Positions 8,857 through 18,980 of a DNA stretch of 64,000 bases are shown piece after piece. Under the pieces are notes generated by a model. That model made no database searches. It worked only from the letters and a program-made list of their open reading frames with translations, and was not told where the DNA came from. The translations under genes were made by a program, and so were the position numbers. The DNA is from Phaeobacter sp. 11ANDIMAR09 (lineage in GTDB: Bacteria > Pseudomonadota > Alphaproteobacteria > Rhodobacterales > Rhodobacteraceae), in assembly GCF_001294455.1 (NCBI RefSeq), contig NZ_LIKT01000004.1, positions 124,001 through 188,000 on the forward strand. The letters are read 5' to 3'. Position 1 is the first letter of the stretch. Each line of letters starts with the position of its first letter.

Positions 8857-9399
8857 TCAGTTGTCACCAGGATCGGCCTTATGGCGCGGGGATGCAAGAA
8901 AGAGAGTACTTCCTGACGACTCTCCCCAATCGGGAGTGGCCCAAAAAAAGACACCCCAACGGTCAGGCGAAAAGGATGAGCCCTGCATCCATCCCTTACT
9001 GATCGAATTTGGGCCCATGGTGGCCTTGGGGTCATAGGATAACTCCGGGAATTCGTCCGCTACGATGGTTTCCACGAGATTGAGCAAATCTTCGGCGTCT
9101 TCATGGGACAGGGCAAATGGATGAACGGTGTCGATACTGCATTTACTAGCTTTTAGAGACAGATAGCTGGCGGTTTCATTGAAAATCCAACGCGTCTCTG
9201 CCAGGTCGCTACTCTCTGCGACAAATTCGGCTAAAGCCTTGGGGCGCATGTTTTCACCGCGGTGATGTGGCAGGCAAAACTCAACAAAGAGCCTGGCCAT
9301 GCCCTCTGCTCGACTGGGGCGGGGCCAAAGCTGTGAAGCCGAGAGAAATCCGATTACCAGGCCGGTTAGAACAACCGGGATCAATACTTGTTTTTTCAA
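8857..9399 (-). CDS. Exported protein of unknown function
   Basis: 180 residues. The N terminus is Lys-Lys followed by a hydrophobic stretch (VLIPVVLTGLVIGFLSA), so it is either a signal peptide or an N-terminal anchor. The rest is soluble, with two Cys residues (CLPHH near 42 and KCSID). No family is recognised. It lies between the EthD gene and the lpdA terminator on the same strand. The lpdA terminator implies its own promoter in the roughly 55-base gap. Confidence 0.6.
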   Translation of the reverse strand: MKKQVLIPVVLTGLVIGFLSASQLWPRPSRAEGMARLFVEFCLPHHRGENMRPKALAEFVAESSDLAETRWIFNETASYLSLKASKCSIDTVHPFALSHEDAEDLLNLVETIVADEFPELSYDPKATMGPNSISKGWMQGSSFSPDRWGVFFWATPDWGESSGSTLFLASPRHKADPGDN

Positions 9400-9413
9400 A
9401 TGGGGGCTCGGTT

Positions 9414-9444
9414 TAAAAACGCCCCGGCTTGGAAAAAGCCGGGA
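9414..9444 (-). terminator. Rho-independent terminator after lpdA
   Basis: Read on the minus strand, a CCCGGCTT / AAGCCGGGG stem with a five-base loop is followed by CGTTTTT. It begins about 12 bases past the lpdA stop and marks the end of the long suc-odh-lpd transcript. Confidence 0.85.
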
Positions 9445-9455
9445 CGCTGTTGGGT

Positions 9456-10850
9456 TTAGCTGTGGATGGCGCCGTCGCCGCAGGCGAGGGCGGCTTCACG
9501 CACCGCCTCGGAATAGGTCGGGTGGGCGTGGCAGGTCAGCGCGATATCCTCGGCTGAAGCGCCGAACTCCATCGCCACACAGATCTCGTGGATCATGTCA
9601 CCGGCGGCGGGGCCAATGATGGCGGCGCCCAGGACGCGATCGGTTTCCTTGTCCACGATGATTTTGACAAATCCACCCTCGGCCTGATGCACGGCCTTGG
9701 CGCGGGCATTGGCCATGAAGTTGAACTTGCCAACCTTGATCTTGCGACCCTCGGCTTTGAGCGCGTCTTCGGTGGCGCCAACGGTGGCGACCTCGGGGGT
9801 GGTGTAGACCACCCCTGGGATGACGCCATAGTTCACATGACCATGTTTGCCCGCGATCACATCGGCAACCGCCATGCCCTCGTCCTCGGCCTTATGGGCC
9901 AGCATTGGGCCCTCAATGACGTCGCCGATGGCATAGATGCCGGGCACATTGGTGCGCCACTGAGCGTCGGTGGCGATCTGGCCGCGCTCGGTCAGCTTGA
10001 CGCCCAGAGCATCAAGGCCCAGGCCCTCGGCATAGGGTTTGCGCCCTGTTGCCATCAGCACCACATCGGCGTCGATCACCTCTTCGGTCTCGGGACTCTT
10101 CTTCAGAGCATATTTGACCTTGGCCTTGGTCTTGGAGGCCTCAACCCCCTGAACGGCAGCGCCCATGATGAAGTTCAGACCCTGTTTCTCCAGGATGCGC
10201 TTGAAGCCGCGCTGCACGTCCTTGTCCATGCCGGGGCAGACCGCATCCATGTATTCGACCACGGTGACCTCTGCGCCAAGACGGGCATAGACCGAGCCCA
10301 GCTCCAGGCCGATCACACCAGCGCCGATGACGACCATTTTCTTTGGCACCTTGGGCAGGTCCAGCGCGCCGGTGGAGGTGACCACAAACTTTTCGTCCAC
10401 CTCGACCCCGGGCAGGGCGGCGGGCACCGAGCCGGAGGCTATGACGATATTCTTGGTCTCGTGGGTCTCGTCACCGACCTTGACTTGACCGGCGGCAGGG
10501 ATCGAGGCCCAGCCCTTGATCCAGTCGATCTTGTTCTTTTTCATCAGGAATTCGATGCCGCCAGTGTTCTGGCCGACAACCTCTTCCTTGTAGGATTTCA
10601 TCTGGTTCCAATCGACCGAAGGGCTTTTGCCTTTGAGACCCATGCCGGCAAAGTTGTGCTCGGCTTCGTGCAGCATATGGGTGGCATGCAACAGCGCCTT
10701 GGAAGGGATACAGCCGACGTTAAGGCAGGTGCCGCCGAGGGTCTCGCGGCCCTCCACGATGGCGGTCTTGAGGCCCAGCTGGGCGCAGCGGATGGCGCTG
10801 ACATAGCCGCCGGGGCCTGCACCGATGATGATGACGTCGTAGCTTGCCAT
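9456..10850 (-). CDS. lpdA: Dihydrolipoyl dehydrogenase (E3)
   Basis: FAD-dependent reoxidation of the dihydrolipoyl groups of 2-oxoacid dehydrogenase complexes with NAD+. 464 residues, standard length. The FAD site GAGPGG is near residue 10, and the redox pair is in [12 protein letters not shown] (Cys about 42 and 47). The NAD-binding [13 protein letters not shown] is central, and the C-terminal His-Glu catalytic pair lies in CHAHPTYSE. As the distal gene after odhA-odhB it is most likely the E3 of the 2-oxoglutarate dehydrogenase complex. It could also serve the pyruvate complex or glycine cleavage. Confidence 0.96.
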   Translation of the reverse strand: MASYDVIIIGAGPGGYVSAIRCAQLGLKTAIVEGRETLGGTCLNVGCIPSKALLHATHMLHEAEHNFAGMGLKGKSPSVDWNQMKSYKEEVVGQNTGGIEFLMKKNKIDWIKGWASIPAAGQVKVGDETHETKNIVIASGSVPAALPGVEVDEKFVVTSTGALDLPKVPKKMVVIGAGVIGLELGSVYARLGAEVTVVEYMDAVCPGMDKDVQRGFKRILEKQGLNFIMGAAVQGVEASKTKAKVKYALKKSPETEEVIDADVVLMATGRKPYAEGLGLDALGVKLTERGQIATDAQWRTNVPGIYAIGDVIEGPMLAHKAEDEGMAVADVIAGKHGHVNYGVIPGVVYTTPEVATVGATEDALKAEGRKIKVGKFNFMANARAKAVHQAEGGFVKIIVDKETDRVLGAAIIGPAAGDMIHEICVAMEFGASAEDIALTCHAHPTYSEAVREAALACGDGAIHS

Positions 10851-10879
10851 TTTTGTGGTCCTTTGTGCTTGGCTGGGGA

Positions 10880-10936
10880 GGGGGCTCTGCCCCCGGCCCG
10901 ATTGGGCCTCCCCCGGAATATTTGTTGGAAAGATGA
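10880..10936. repeat. Double-hairpin intergenic element between MAPEG gene and lpdA
   Basis: Two adjacent perfect hairpins, GGGGGC-TCT-GCCCCC (10880-10894) and GGCCC-GATT-GGGCC (10895-10908), are followed by CCCCCGGAATATTTGTTG and GAAAGATGAAAG. I recall sequences of this form (GC hairpin, then CCCGGAATATTT and AAGATGAA) as recurrent intergenic elements in Rhodobacteraceae genomes, but I cannot confirm that here. It could be a transcript-processing signal between the two genes. Confidence 0.5.
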
Positions 10937-10940
10937 AAGC

Positions 10941-11330
10941 CTAGATGAGGGCGGCGATCAACATGGATGTGGTGGCCAGAAGGCCGATAAACCAGATCAC
11001 CGACCGCCAGGGGGAGAGCCCCAGGGCATAGGCGGGGACATAGGCGATACGCGCTGCGAGGTAGATCCAGGCGCAGGTCTGGGTGGTTGTGGTGGATTGC
11101 GCGCCAAGGGTCACGACCAGGCAGGCCACGGTGAAGAGAATGAGCCCTTCAAAGTGATTTTCCATCGCGCGTTTGAAGCGGCCTGCTTTGCCGGTCAGTG
11201 TGACCGGTTCGTCGCGCGGGCCGAGGGCGGTGCGGCGGCTGACCTGTTGGTTGGCGGTAAAGGAATAGGCGCCAAACTGCAGGACCTGCAGCAGGGCGGC
11301 GAGGGTGAGGACTGTGAGTTCAGTGGTCAT
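10941..11330 (-). CDS. MAPEG-family membrane protein
   Basis: 129 residues from the ATG at 11330; an ATG at 11336 and a TTG at 11339 are alternatives. Four hydrophobic segments, with the family pattern of a polar R-x-x-x-N-H-x-E motif (RAMENHFEGL) after the first helix and RIAYVPAYALG later. MAPEG proteins include eicosanoid and glutathione-linked enzymes, but bacterial members of this length mostly have no known substrate. It sits inside the run from odhB to lpdA on the same strand. Confidence 0.85.
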   Translation of the reverse strand: MTTELTVLTLAALLQVLQFGAYSFTANQQVSRRTALGPRDEPVTLTGKAGRFKRAMENHFEGLILFTVACLVVTLGAQSTTTTQTCAWIYLAARIAYVPAYALGLSPWRSVIWFIGLLATTSMLIAALI

Positions 11331-11433
11331 AGGCATCAATTACAATCTGTATTGAGGGGCAATGTCAGGTCGTTTCGGCCGCTGATCGGCTCTGCCATCT
11401 GCACGAGGCAGACAAGGCCCCAGAGCTGGAAAT

Positions 11434-11886
11434 TCATTGAGTTGGACCGCCTTCAAGTTTGACACTCTCGACCTCTTCCTGGCGACCGTTGATGGCACTG
11501 AGGGCGATGAAAATCATTATCACCATCAAAACCCCGGTACCGAACGTTGGTTCGCCTTTGTTTGGGTCCTCAGTTATGACCCAGCCCAACAAGCCAAATG
11601 CGATAGATGTGAGCACCATTACAGCAAAAAAGACAGGCACGAGCAGGAAGAAAAAACGCCTATTGCGGGATTTTCCAGTCAGAAAGAGGTGTGTTCCGCA
11701 GGTTCCGCAAAGGTGAAAATCGGTCTTGTTCACACCTCTCCACGGGTTGGTTCGCATCATAGCCAACGTTGACTGGATGCGCCCGCAATCGGGGCACTTT
11801 ATCCCGCACCAGCGCGCCCAATAGCTGGGTCTTTCACCAATTTTGGGCGCGCTGATTTTATAGGGTTGGCTAGGAAACCCCCGCAA
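11434..11886 (-). CDS. Zinc-ribbon protein with two membrane segments
   Basis: 150 residues if the TTG at 11886 is the start. The only later Met codons would cut into the zinc ribbon, so a non-ATG start is likely. CPDC (about residue 31) and CGTC (about residue 60) form a probable zinc ribbon. Two hydrophobic segments follow (about 76-100 and 115-132), with an acidic tail. It begins four bases after the odhB stop, so it is probably the next gene of that operon. No known family is recognised. Confidence 0.55.
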   Translation of the reverse strand: MRGFPSQPYKISAPKIGERPSYWARWCGIKCPDCGRIQSTLAMMRTNPWRGVNKTDFHLCGTCGTHLFLTGKSRNRRFFFLLVPVFFAVMVLTSIAFGLLGWVITEDPNKGEPTFGTGVLMVIMIFIALSAINGRQEEVESVKLEGGPTQ

Positions 11887-11890
11887 AGGT

Positions 11891-13384
11891 TTACAGATCC
11901 ATCAGCAGGCGGCGGGGATCTTCCAGGGCTTCCTTGACGCGGACCAGGAAGGTCACAGCGCCTTTGCCGTCGACGATGCGGTGGTCATAACTCAGCGCCA
12001 GATACATCATCGGGCGGATCACCACTTCACCGTTGATCGCCATCGGGCGGTCCTGGATCTTGTGCATGCCAAGGATACCGGACTGCGGCGGGTTCAGGAT
12101 CGGCGAGGACATCAGCGAGCCATAGACGCCACCGTTGGAGAGCGTGAAGGTGCCGCCCTGCATATCCGCCATCGAGAGCTTTCCATCGCGGGCCAGTTTG
12201 CCCTTGGCAGAGATGGCTTTTTCGATTTCGGCAAAGGACATCGCGTCGGCATCACGGATGACCGGGACCACCAGACCTGTGGGGGTGCCGGCGGCAACGC
12301 CCATGTTGACGTAGTTTTTGTAGACGATGTCGGTGCCGTCGATCTCGGCGTTGACCTCGGGCACTTCTTTCAGGGCATGGCAGCAGGCCTTGGTGAAGAA
12401 TGACATGAAGCCCAGACGCACGCCGTGCTTCTTCTCAAACTGGTCCTTGTACTGGCTGCGCAGGGCCATGACCTCGCCCATGTCCACCTCGTTATAGGTG
12501 GTGAGCATGGCGGCGGTGTTCTGGCTGTCCTTCAGGCGCTTGGCGATGGTCTGACGCAGGCGGGTCATCTTGACCCGTTCCTCGCGGGCGGCGTCACTTG
12601 CAGCCACTGGTGCGCGTGGTGCTGCGGGGGCAGCGGCAGGGGTTGCAGCCGCGGCGGCAACGGCGCGGGCGACATCGTCTTTCATGATGCGGCCATCGCG
12701 TCCGGTGCCTGCAACATTGGCGGCAGCGATCCCGGCCTCGGCCATGGCCTTTTCCGCCGATGGCGCATTGGCGATGTCCTTGCCTGCGGCGGCAGGAGCA
12801 GCAACCGCAGCAGGCGCTGCGGTTGGCGCCGCCGCTGCGCCAGAGCCAGAGATCACACCGAGTTTGGCGCTGGCTTCAACCGTGGCGCCTTCGGCGGCTG
12901 TGATTTCTGTCAGAACACCAGCTGCGGGCGACGGCACTTCGACGGACACCTTGTCGGTTTCCAGCTCGCAGAGCATTTCGTCCTGCGCGACGCTGTCGCC
13001 GACCTTCTTGAACCAGACAGAGACAGTGGCCTCACTCACGGATTCGCCCAGAGTGGGGACCATGACATCTGTGACAGCACCTGCATCCGCAGGGGCAGAA
13101 GCAGCCGGTGCGGATGCAGCGGCAGGTGCTGGGTCGGCAGTGGCACCCGCAGCGGAGATATTGGCCAGCAGGGCGTCAACGCCAACAGTGTCGCCTTCGT
13201 TAGCGACGATTTCGGCCAACACGCCAGCGGCTGGAGCAGGCACCTCTACGGTGACCTTGTCTGTTTCCAGCTCACAGAGCATTTCGTCCTGCGCGACACT
13301 GTCACCGGGTTTTTTGAACCAGGTGGCAACAGTGGCTTCGGTTACGGATTCGCCCAGGGTGGGCACGCGAACTTCGGTGGTCAT
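11891..13384 (-). CDS. odhB: Dihydrolipoyl succinyltransferase (E2 of 2-oxoglutarate dehydrogenase)
   Basis: Transfers the succinyl group from E1 to CoA. 497 residues, longer than the roughly 400 of the E. coli enzyme because two lipoyl domains are present in tandem: LETDK lysines at about 43 and 145, each followed by an Ala/Pro-rich linker. The peripheral subunit-binding domain is near 205-240 ([14 protein letters not shown]). The catalytic domain ends with SYDHRIVDG, His468. It is 11 bases downstream of odhA and clearly co-transcribed with it. Confidence 0.96.
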   Translation of the reverse strand: MTTEVRVPTLGESVTEATVATWFKKPGDSVAQDEMLCELETDKVTVEVPAPAAGVLAEIVANEGDTVGVDALLANISAAGATADPAPAAASAPAASAPADAGAVTDVMVPTLGESVSEATVSVWFKKVGDSVAQDEMLCELETDKVSVEVPSPAAGVLTEITAAEGATVEASAKLGVISGSGAAAAPTAAPAAVAAPAAAGKDIANAPSAEKAMAEAGIAAANVAGTGRDGRIMKDDVARAVAAAAATPAAAPAAPRAPVAASDAAREERVKMTRLRQTIAKRLKDSQNTAAMLTTYNEVDMGEVMALRSQYKDQFEKKHGVRLGFMSFFTKACCHALKEVPEVNAEIDGTDIVYKNYVNMGVAAGTPTGLVVPVIRDADAMSFAEIEKAISAKGKLARDGKLSMADMQGGTFTLSNGGVYGSLMSSPILNPPQSGILGMHKIQDRPMAINGEVVIRPMMYLALSYDHRIVDGKGAVTFLVRVKEALEDPRRLLMDL

Positions 13385-13395
13385 GTCTGTCTTCC

Positions 13396-16347
13396 TCAGA
13401 TGCTCAGCGCGTCGTTCACGAGCGCAGCTTGTTGGGCTTTATGTTGGCTGGCGAGACCGGTGGCCGGCGACGCCGAGGTGGCGCGGCCCACATATTGGGG
13501 CCGGGTGTGCTTGGCCTTGATGCGGCTCAGCACCCATTCGATATTGGGTTCGATGAAGGTCCAGGCCCCTTGGTTCTTGGGTTCTTCCTGACACCAGACC
13601 ATTTCGGCCTGTTTGAAGCGCTCCAGCTCTTTCACCATCGAGATGGCGGGGAAGGGATAGAACTGTTCGATCCGCATCAGATAGATGTCGTCGATGCCAC
13701 GGGCGTCGCGCTCTTCCAGCAGATCATAATAGACCTTGCCCGAGCACATGACGACGCGCTTGATCTTATCATCCGCTGCCAGTTTGGTGTCGGAATTGCC
13801 CTGCTGGGCATCGTCCCACAGCACCCGGTGGAAGCTGGAACCGGTGGTGAATTCCTCGGCCTTGCTCACTGCCAGCTTGTGACGCAGCAGCGATTTTGGG
13901 GTCACCAGCATCAGCGGTTTGCGGAAGGAACGGTGCAACTGGCGGCGCAGGATATGGAAGTAGTTGGCTGGTGTGGTGCAATTGGCAACAATCCAGTTGT
14001 CCTGACCACACATCTGCAGGAAACGCTCCAGACGGGCAGAGGAGTGCTCAGGCCCCTGGCCTTCAAACCCGTGGGGCATCAGACAGACCAGCCCGGACAT
14101 CCGCAGCCATTTGCTTTCGCCCGAGGAGATGAACTGGTCAAACATGATCTGGGCGCCATTGGCAAAATCGCCAAACTGCGCTTCCCAAAGGGTCAGAGCG
14201 TTTGGTTCCGCCAGCGAGTAGCCATATTCAAAACCCAGAACCGCATATTCCGACAGGGCTGAATCGATCACATCATAATGTGACTGACCTGGGCGGATAT
14301 TGTTGAGCGGGAAGTACCGCTCTTCGGTTTCCTGGTTGATGATACCGGAGTGACGCTGCGAGAAGGTGCCACGAGTGGCATCCTGACCAGCCAGACGCAC
14401 CGGGTAGCCTTCGGTCAGAAGCGATCCAAAGGCCAGGGCTTCGCCGGTTGCCCAGTCAAAGCCGGTCCCGCTTTCGAACATCTTGCCGCGTGTCGCCAAA
14501 AAGCGGCCGACGGTCTTATGCATCGGGAAACCCTCGGGCACCGAGGCCAGGCTCTTGCCGATTTCCGCCATGGTTTCCGGTGCGATGGCGGTGGCACCAC
14601 GCTGGTAATCGGCATCCTTTTTGTCCAGATGCGACCAGCGCCCATCCAGCCAGTCGGCCTTGTTGGGTTTGTAATCTTTGCCGATCTCGAACTCTTCGTT
14701 CAGATGCGCCTGGAACGAGGCCTTCATGTCCTCGATCTCGCCCTCGGGGATCAACCCGTCTTTGACCAGACGTTCGGTGTAGAGGCTGAGCGTGGTTTTG
14801 TGGCCCTTGATCTTTTTGTACATCAACGGATTGGTGAACATGGGCTCGTCGCCCTCGTTGTGACCAAAGCGACGGTAGCAGAAGATGTCGAGAACCACGT
14901 CCTTGTGGAACTTCTGGCGGAACTCGGTGGCCACTTTGGCGGCATGCACCACGGCTTCCGGGTCATCACCATTGACGTGGAAGATCGGCGCTTCAACCAC
15001 CAGAGCATTGTCGGTGGGATAGGGCGAAGAGCGCGAGAAATGCGGCGCAGTGGTGAAACCGATCTGGTTGTTCACCACGATATGCATGGTGCCGCCTGTC
15101 TTGTGACCTTTGAGGCCGGACAGGGCAAAGCACTCTGCAACAACACCCTGGCCCGCGAAAGCAGCATCACCGTGCAGCAGGATTGGCAGGACCTTCATGC
15201 GGCTATCGTCGTGTTTCTGATCCTGTTTGGCGCGGACCTTGCCCAGAACCACCGGGTTTACCGCCTCCAGGTGCGAGGGGTTGGCGGTCAGGCTGAGGTG
15301 GACGTTGTTGCCGTCAAATTCACGGTCCGAGGAGGCGCCGAGGTGGTATTTGACGTCCCCGGAGCCATCGACATCCTCAGGCTTGAAGCTGCCGCCCTGG
15401 AATTCGTTGAAGATGGCGCGATAGGGTTTCTGCATCACATTGGCCAGCACCGACAGGCGACCCCGGTGGGGCATGCCGATGACGATCTCTTCGACGCCCA
15501 GATTACCACCACGTTTGATGATCTGCTCCATCGCCGGGATCAGGCTTTCGCCGCCATCCAGACCAAAGCGTTTGGTACCCATGTATTTCACATGCAGGAA
15601 TTTCTCAAAACCCTCGGCCTCAACCATCTTGTTGAGGATTGCCTTACGGCCTTCGCGGGTGAATTTGATTTCCTTGTCGTAGCCCTCGATGCGCTCTTTC
15701 AGCCAGGCCGATTGCGCCGGGTCAGAGATATGCATGTATTGCAGCGCAAAGGTGCCGCAATAGGTGCGCTTCACGATGTCGACGATCTGGCGCATGCTGG
15801 CGACCTGCAGGCCCAGCACATTGTCGATAAAGATCGGGCGATCCATATCCGCTTCGTTAAAGCCATAGCTTTGCGGGTCCAGCTCGGGATGTGGCTCATC
15901 CGAGCGCATGGCCAGCGGATCAAGATCGGCGGCCAGATGGCCACGAATACGGTAGGCGCGGATCAGCATTAGGGCGCGAATAGAATCAAGCACGGCGCGC
16001 TGGATCTGCTCTTGCGAGACTTCGACACCAGCCTTTTCGGCCTTTGCTGCAATCTTCTTGCCCGCGGATTTGGCCTCAACCGGAGCGGGCCATTCACCTG
16101 TCAGGGCTGCTGTCAGATCATCATTGGGAGCCGGGGGCCAGTCGCCGCGCGCCCAGGAGGGGCCTGCGGCTTCGGCTTTCACATCCGGCTCAGCATCGCC
16201 CATCTGGCGGAAGAACTCGGCCCAGGCGGCATCTACCGCTGAGGGGTCGGTGGCGTATTGCGCGTAGAGCTGTTCAAGATATTCGGCATTGTGCCCCTGC
16301 ATAAAGGAGGAGGCGTGGAACAGGTCGTTGGAGGAGGTGTCTGTCAT
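13396..16347 (-). CDS. sucA: 2-oxoglutarate dehydrogenase E1
   Basis: Thiamin-diphosphate-dependent decarboxylation of 2-oxoglutarate, the entry subunit of the complex. The ATG at 16347 gives 983 residues starting [18 protein letters not shown], the usual alphaproteobacterial N terminus; a GTG four codons earlier is possible. A short N-terminal E2-binding segment ([11 protein letters not shown]) is followed by the dehydrogenase core with GMPHRGRL, the ThDP/Mg motif region around GDAAFAGQG, and the transketolase-like C-terminal half ([10 protein letters not shown]). A 22-bp inverted repeat lies 56-77 bases upstream of the start. Confidence 0.97.
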   Translation of the reverse strand: MTDTSSNDLFHASSFMQGHNAEYLEQLYAQYATDPSAVDAAWAEFFRQMGDAEPDVKAEAAGPSWARGDWPPAPNDDLTAALTGEWPAPVEAKSAGKKIAAKAEKAGVEVSQEQIQRAVLDSIRALMLIRAYRIRGHLAADLDPLAMRSDEPHPELDPQSYGFNEADMDRPIFIDNVLGLQVASMRQIVDIVKRTYCGTFALQYMHISDPAQSAWLKERIEGYDKEIKFTREGRKAILNKMVEAEGFEKFLHVKYMGTKRFGLDGGESLIPAMEQIIKRGGNLGVEEIVIGMPHRGRLSVLANVMQKPYRAIFNEFQGGSFKPEDVDGSGDVKYHLGASSDREFDGNNVHLSLTANPSHLEAVNPVVLGKVRAKQDQKHDDSRMKVLPILLHGDAAFAGQGVVAECFALSGLKGHKTGGTMHIVVNNQIGFTTAPHFSRSSPYPTDNALVVEAPIFHVNGDDPEAVVHAAKVATEFRQKFHKDVVLDIFCYRRFGHNEGDEPMFTNPLMYKKIKGHKTTLSLYTERLVKDGLIPEGEIEDMKASFQAHLNEEFEIGKDYKPNKADWLDGRWSHLDKKDADYQRGATAIAPETMAEIGKSLASVPEGFPMHKTVGRFLATRGKMFESGTGFDWATGEALAFGSLLTEGYPVRLAGQDATRGTFSQRHSGIINQETEERYFPLNNIRPGQSHYDVIDSALSEYAVLGFEYGYSLAEPNALTLWEAQFGDFANGAQIMFDQFISSGESKWLRMSGLVCLMPHGFEGQGPEHSSARLERFLQMCGQDNWIVANCTTPANYFHILRRQLHRSFRKPLMLVTPKSLLRHKLAVSKAEEFTTGSSFHRVLWDDAQQGNSDTKLAADDKIKRVVMCSGKVYYDLLEERDARGIDDIYLMRIEQFYPFPAISMVKELERFKQAEMVWCQEEPKNQGAWTFIEPNIEWVLSRIKAKHTRPQYVGRATSASPATGLASQHKAQQAALVNDALSI

Positions 16348-16402
16348 GGGTGTTCTCACTGCAGAGGATCAGAGACTGGGTTGCGAAATAGAGCAGATTT
16401 GG

Positions 16403-16424
16403 TCGGTCAAATGGCTTTGACCGA
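16403..16424. promoter_or_regulatory. Perfect 9-bp inverted repeat upstream of odhA (sucA)
   Basis: TCGGTCAAA-TGGC-TTTGACCGA: two 9-bp arms around a 4-base spacer in the 274-base gap between sucD and odhA. Its size and symmetry suit an operator for a dimeric regulator, or a leader hairpin. The rest of the gap (16360-16621) holds no gene and is the likely site of a second promoter for odhA-odhB-lpdA. Confidence 0.5.
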
Positions 16425-16586
16425 AGGGTATAAGGCAGATGTGTTTCGCAATGCTTACGGAGATTTGTGCAGAGGGCGTGCGCATGGCACGGCCGGTCGA
16501 CAGGCCTGCAGTTACCTGTTGTGTGTTTCGAAAGCCCAGAATTTTGGGTGCCTGCGTCATGTGTGCCTGCCGGTTTCGAGTGGGGA

Positions 16587-16611
16587 GGCCGGGGCGCGTT
16601 CTACGCCCCGG
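16587..16611 (-). terminator. GC-rich stem-loop after sucD
   Basis: A perfect 9-bp stem (GCCGGGGCG / CGCCCCGGC) with a seven-base loop lies 11 bases past the sucD stop. No T-run follows, so it may attenuate or protect mRNA ends rather than end transcription fully; this would allow partial readthrough into odhA. Confidence 0.5.
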
Positions 16612-16621
16612 CTGGTAGTCT

Positions 16622-17506
16622 TTAGCCTTTGATCGCTTTCAGCACGGCTTCGCCCAGGCCCGCGGGGCTTTCGGCGACAACGATGCCAGCGGAGCGCATG
16701 GCTTCGATCTTATCCTCGGCACCACCTTTGCCACCGGCAACAATCGCGCCAGCGTGGCCCATGCGGCGGCCGGGAGGGGCTGTACGGCCGGCGATGAAAC
16801 CCGCTACCGGCTTCCAGCGGCCTTTTTTCTTCTGCTCGGCGAGGAACTCAGCAGCTTCTTCTTCTGCGGAGCCACCGATTTCACCGATCATGATGATGGA
16901 TTCTGTTTCATCATCGTCCAGGAACAGGTCCAGCACGTCGATATGCTCGGTGCCTTTGATGGGGTCGCCACCAATGCCCACGGCCGAAGACTGGCCCAAA
17001 CCAATGTCAGAAGTCTGTTTCACAGCTTCATAGGTTAGGGTGCCGGAGCGCGATACAACACCCACGCTCCCGCGTTTGTGAATATGGCCGGGCATAATGC
17101 CGATCTTGCAGGCGTCAGGGGTGATCACGCCGGGGCAGTTGGGGCCGATCAGGCGCGATTTGGACCCTTCCAGCGCGCGCTGAACCCGCATCATGTCCAG
17201 CACCGGAATGCCTTCGGTGATGCAGACGATCAGTTCCATCTCAGCGTCGATCGCCTCGAGGATCGAGTCAGCGGCAAAGGGGGGCGGCACGTAGATGACG
17301 GAGGCATTGGCCTCGGTCACGTGCTTGGCTTCGTGCACGGAGTTAAAGACCGGCAGGCCCAGGTGGTCTATACCGCCTTTGCCTGGGGTCACACCGCCGA
17401 CCATTTTGGTGCCATAGGCAATGGCCTGTTCAGAGTGAAAGGTGCCCTGCGAGCCGGTGAAGCCCTGACAGATGACCTTGGTGTTTTCGTCGATGAGGAC
17501 TGCCAT
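16622..17506 (-). CDS. sucD: Succinyl-CoA synthetase alpha subunit
   Basis: Catalyses, with SucC, succinyl-CoA + NDP + phosphate to succinate + NTP. 294 residues. The N-terminal CoA-binding Rossmann fold starts at [14 protein letters not shown]. The phosphorylated active-site His is His251 in [12 protein letters not shown]. It follows sucC after about 60 bases that contain a small stem-loop. The assignment is secure. Confidence 0.97.
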   Translation of the reverse strand: MAVLIDENTKVICQGFTGSQGTFHSEQAIAYGTKMVGGVTPGKGGIDHLGLPVFNSVHEAKHVTEANASVIYVPPPFAADSILEAIDAEMELIVCITEGIPVLDMMRVQRALEGSKSRLIGPNCPGVITPDACKIGIMPGHIHKRGSVGVVSRSGTLTYEAVKQTSDIGLGQSSAVGIGGDPIKGTEHIDVLDLFLDDDETESIIMIGEIGGSAEEEAAEFLAEQKKKGRWKPVAGFIAGRTAPPGRRMGHAGAIVAGGKGGAEDKIEAMRSAGIVVAESPAGLGEAVLKAIKG

Positions 17507-17542
17507 TTGGCGTTCTCCTTAGAATACTGTGCTTTGGGGAAA

Positions 17543-17560
17543 GGTGGGTTGTCACCCACC
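17543..17560. promoter_or_regulatory. Stem-loop between sucC and sucD
   Basis: GGTGGG-TTGTCA-CCCACC, a perfect 6-bp stem in the 61-base spacer. Being inside an operon, it more likely affects mRNA stability or relative expression than termination. Confidence 0.4.
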
Positions 17561-17567
17561 CCAAGGA

Positions 17568-18761
17568 TTAGCCTTTGACTGCTTTGACGATCTTTTCAGC
17601 ACCATCAGACAGGTTGTCGGCTGCGATCACGTCAAGACCAGAGGTGTTGATGATCTCTTTGCCGGCTTCCACATTGGTGCCCTCAAGGCGGACTACCAGC
17701 GGAACCTGCAGGCCGACTTCCTTCACCGCGGCAACCACGCCCTCGGCAATCACATCGCAGCGCATGATGCCGCCGAAGATGTTGACCAGGATGCCTTTGA
17801 CCTGTGGGTCCGAGGTGATGATCTTGAAGGCCTCGGTGACTTTCTCTTTGGTGGCGCCGCCACCTACGTCGAGGAAGTTTGCAGGCTCGGCACCATACAG
17901 TTTGATGATGTCCATGGTGGCCATCGCCAGCCCCGCGCCGTTCACCATGCAGCCGATCTCACCGTCGAGCGCGATGTAGTTCAGGTCATACTTGGAAGCT
18001 TCCAGCTCTTTGGAGTCTTCTTCGGTGGTGTCGCGCAGCTCGGCTACATCGGGGTGACGGTACATGGCGTTGCCGTCAAAGCTGACCTTGGCGTCGAGCA
18101 CTTTCAGATCACCGGTGTCGGAGACGATCAGCGGGTTGATTTCCAGCATCTCCATGTCTTTGTCGGTAAAGGCTTGGTACAGCTGGCCCATCAGTTTGAC
18201 GCATTGTTTGATCTGCTGACCTTCCAGGCCCAGCGAGAAGGCGATGCGACGGCCGTGGAAGGCCTGATAGCCGGTGGCCGGATCAACTGAGAAGGACAGG
18301 ATTTTCTCAGGGGTTGCTGCCGCAACCTCTTCAATGTCCATGCCACCCTCGGTGGAGCAGACAAAAGAGATGCGCGAGGTCTGGCGATCCACCAGCAGCG
18401 CCAGGTACAATTCGGTCTGAATGCCTGAGCCCGCTTCGATATAGATGCGGTTGACCTGCTTGCCCACTGAGCCGGTCTGATGGGTGACCAGGGTGCGGCC
18501 CAGCATCTTCTTGGCTTCTTCCGAGGCTTCCTCGACCGATTTGGTCAGGCGGACACCGCCTTTTTCACCGGCATCGGCTTCTTTGAAGGAGCCCTTGCCG
18601 CGACCGCCGGCATGGATCTGCGCCTTTACCACCCAAAGCGGGCCGTCAAGCTCGCCTGCTGCGGTTTTGGCTTCGTCGGCCTTTAGCACGACGCGGCCGT
18701 CTGAAACAGGCGCTCCGTAGCTGCGAAGGAGGGCCTTGGCCTGATATTCGTGGATGTTCAT
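17568..18761 (-). CDS. sucC: Succinyl-CoA synthetase beta subunit (ADP-forming)
   Basis: Nucleotide-binding partner of SucD, 397 residues, standard length. The N-terminal ATP-grasp domain starts [16 protein letters not shown], with [12 protein letters not shown] for nucleotide binding. The C-terminal part contains [15 protein letters not shown], where phosphate and the alpha-subunit helix meet. It is the first gene of the suc-odh-lpd run. A 219-base region separates it from the divergent glycosyltransferase and carries a paired GTGATCAC element. Confidence 0.97.
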   Translation of the reverse strand: MNIHEYQAKALLRSYGAPVSDGRVVLKADEAKTAAGELDGPLWVVKAQIHAGGRGKGSFKEADAGEKGGVRLTKSVEEASEEAKKMLGRTLVTHQTGSVGKQVNRIYIEAGSGIQTELYLALLVDRQTSRISFVCSTEGGMDIEEVAAATPEKILSFSVDPATGYQAFHGRRIAFSLGLEGQQIKQCVKLMGQLYQAFTDKDMEMLEINPLIVSDTGDLKVLDAKVSFDGNAMYRHPDVAELRDTTEEDSKELEASKYDLNYIALDGEIGCMVNGAGLAMATMDIIKLYGAEPANFLDVGGGATKEKVTEAFKIITSDPQVKGILVNIFGGIMRCDVIAEGVVAAVKEVGLQVPLVVRLEGTNVEAGKEIINTSGLDVIAADNLSDGAEKIVKAVKG

Positions 18762-18872
18762 GAGAAACTGTCCCGTCTGGCTTCAATTATCTTTGTCATA
18801 ACGCCGTCATATGCCAAACATTTAAAGGTTTTTCTTAGGCAGAGTGGAAATTTCCCGAAGATTTTCAATATT

Positions 18873-18902
18873 TGTGATCACGGTTTTTTGGGGTGTGATC
18901 AC
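18873..18902. promoter_or_regulatory. Paired GTGATCAC element upstream of sucC
   Basis: Two copies of TGTGATCAC begin at 18873 and 18894, so the palindromic cores are exactly 21 bp apart (13-base spacer). The nearer copy is 111 bases from the sucC start. The same pair with the same spacing occurs before sdhC. It fits a dimeric regulator bound twice on one DNA face. The regulator is unknown to me. The divergent glycosyltransferase could share control. Confidence 0.6.
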
Positions 18903-18980
18903 ATACGCCGCCTAACAGGACTCTTGCCGTGGCGAATCAATTCGAGCAATATGGCTTTAATAAAAATTGAGGCAAAAGCC

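Noticed and set aside
9588-11462. 624-codon plus-strand open frame opposite lpdA and the MAPEG gene
   Set aside because: It is the complement of well-supported genes; the translation is His/Asp/Gly-biased as expected from an antisense frame in high-GC DNA.
14350-15972. 540-codon plus-strand open frame opposite odhA
   Set aside because: Antisense of a secure E1 gene; composition is typical of shadow frames.
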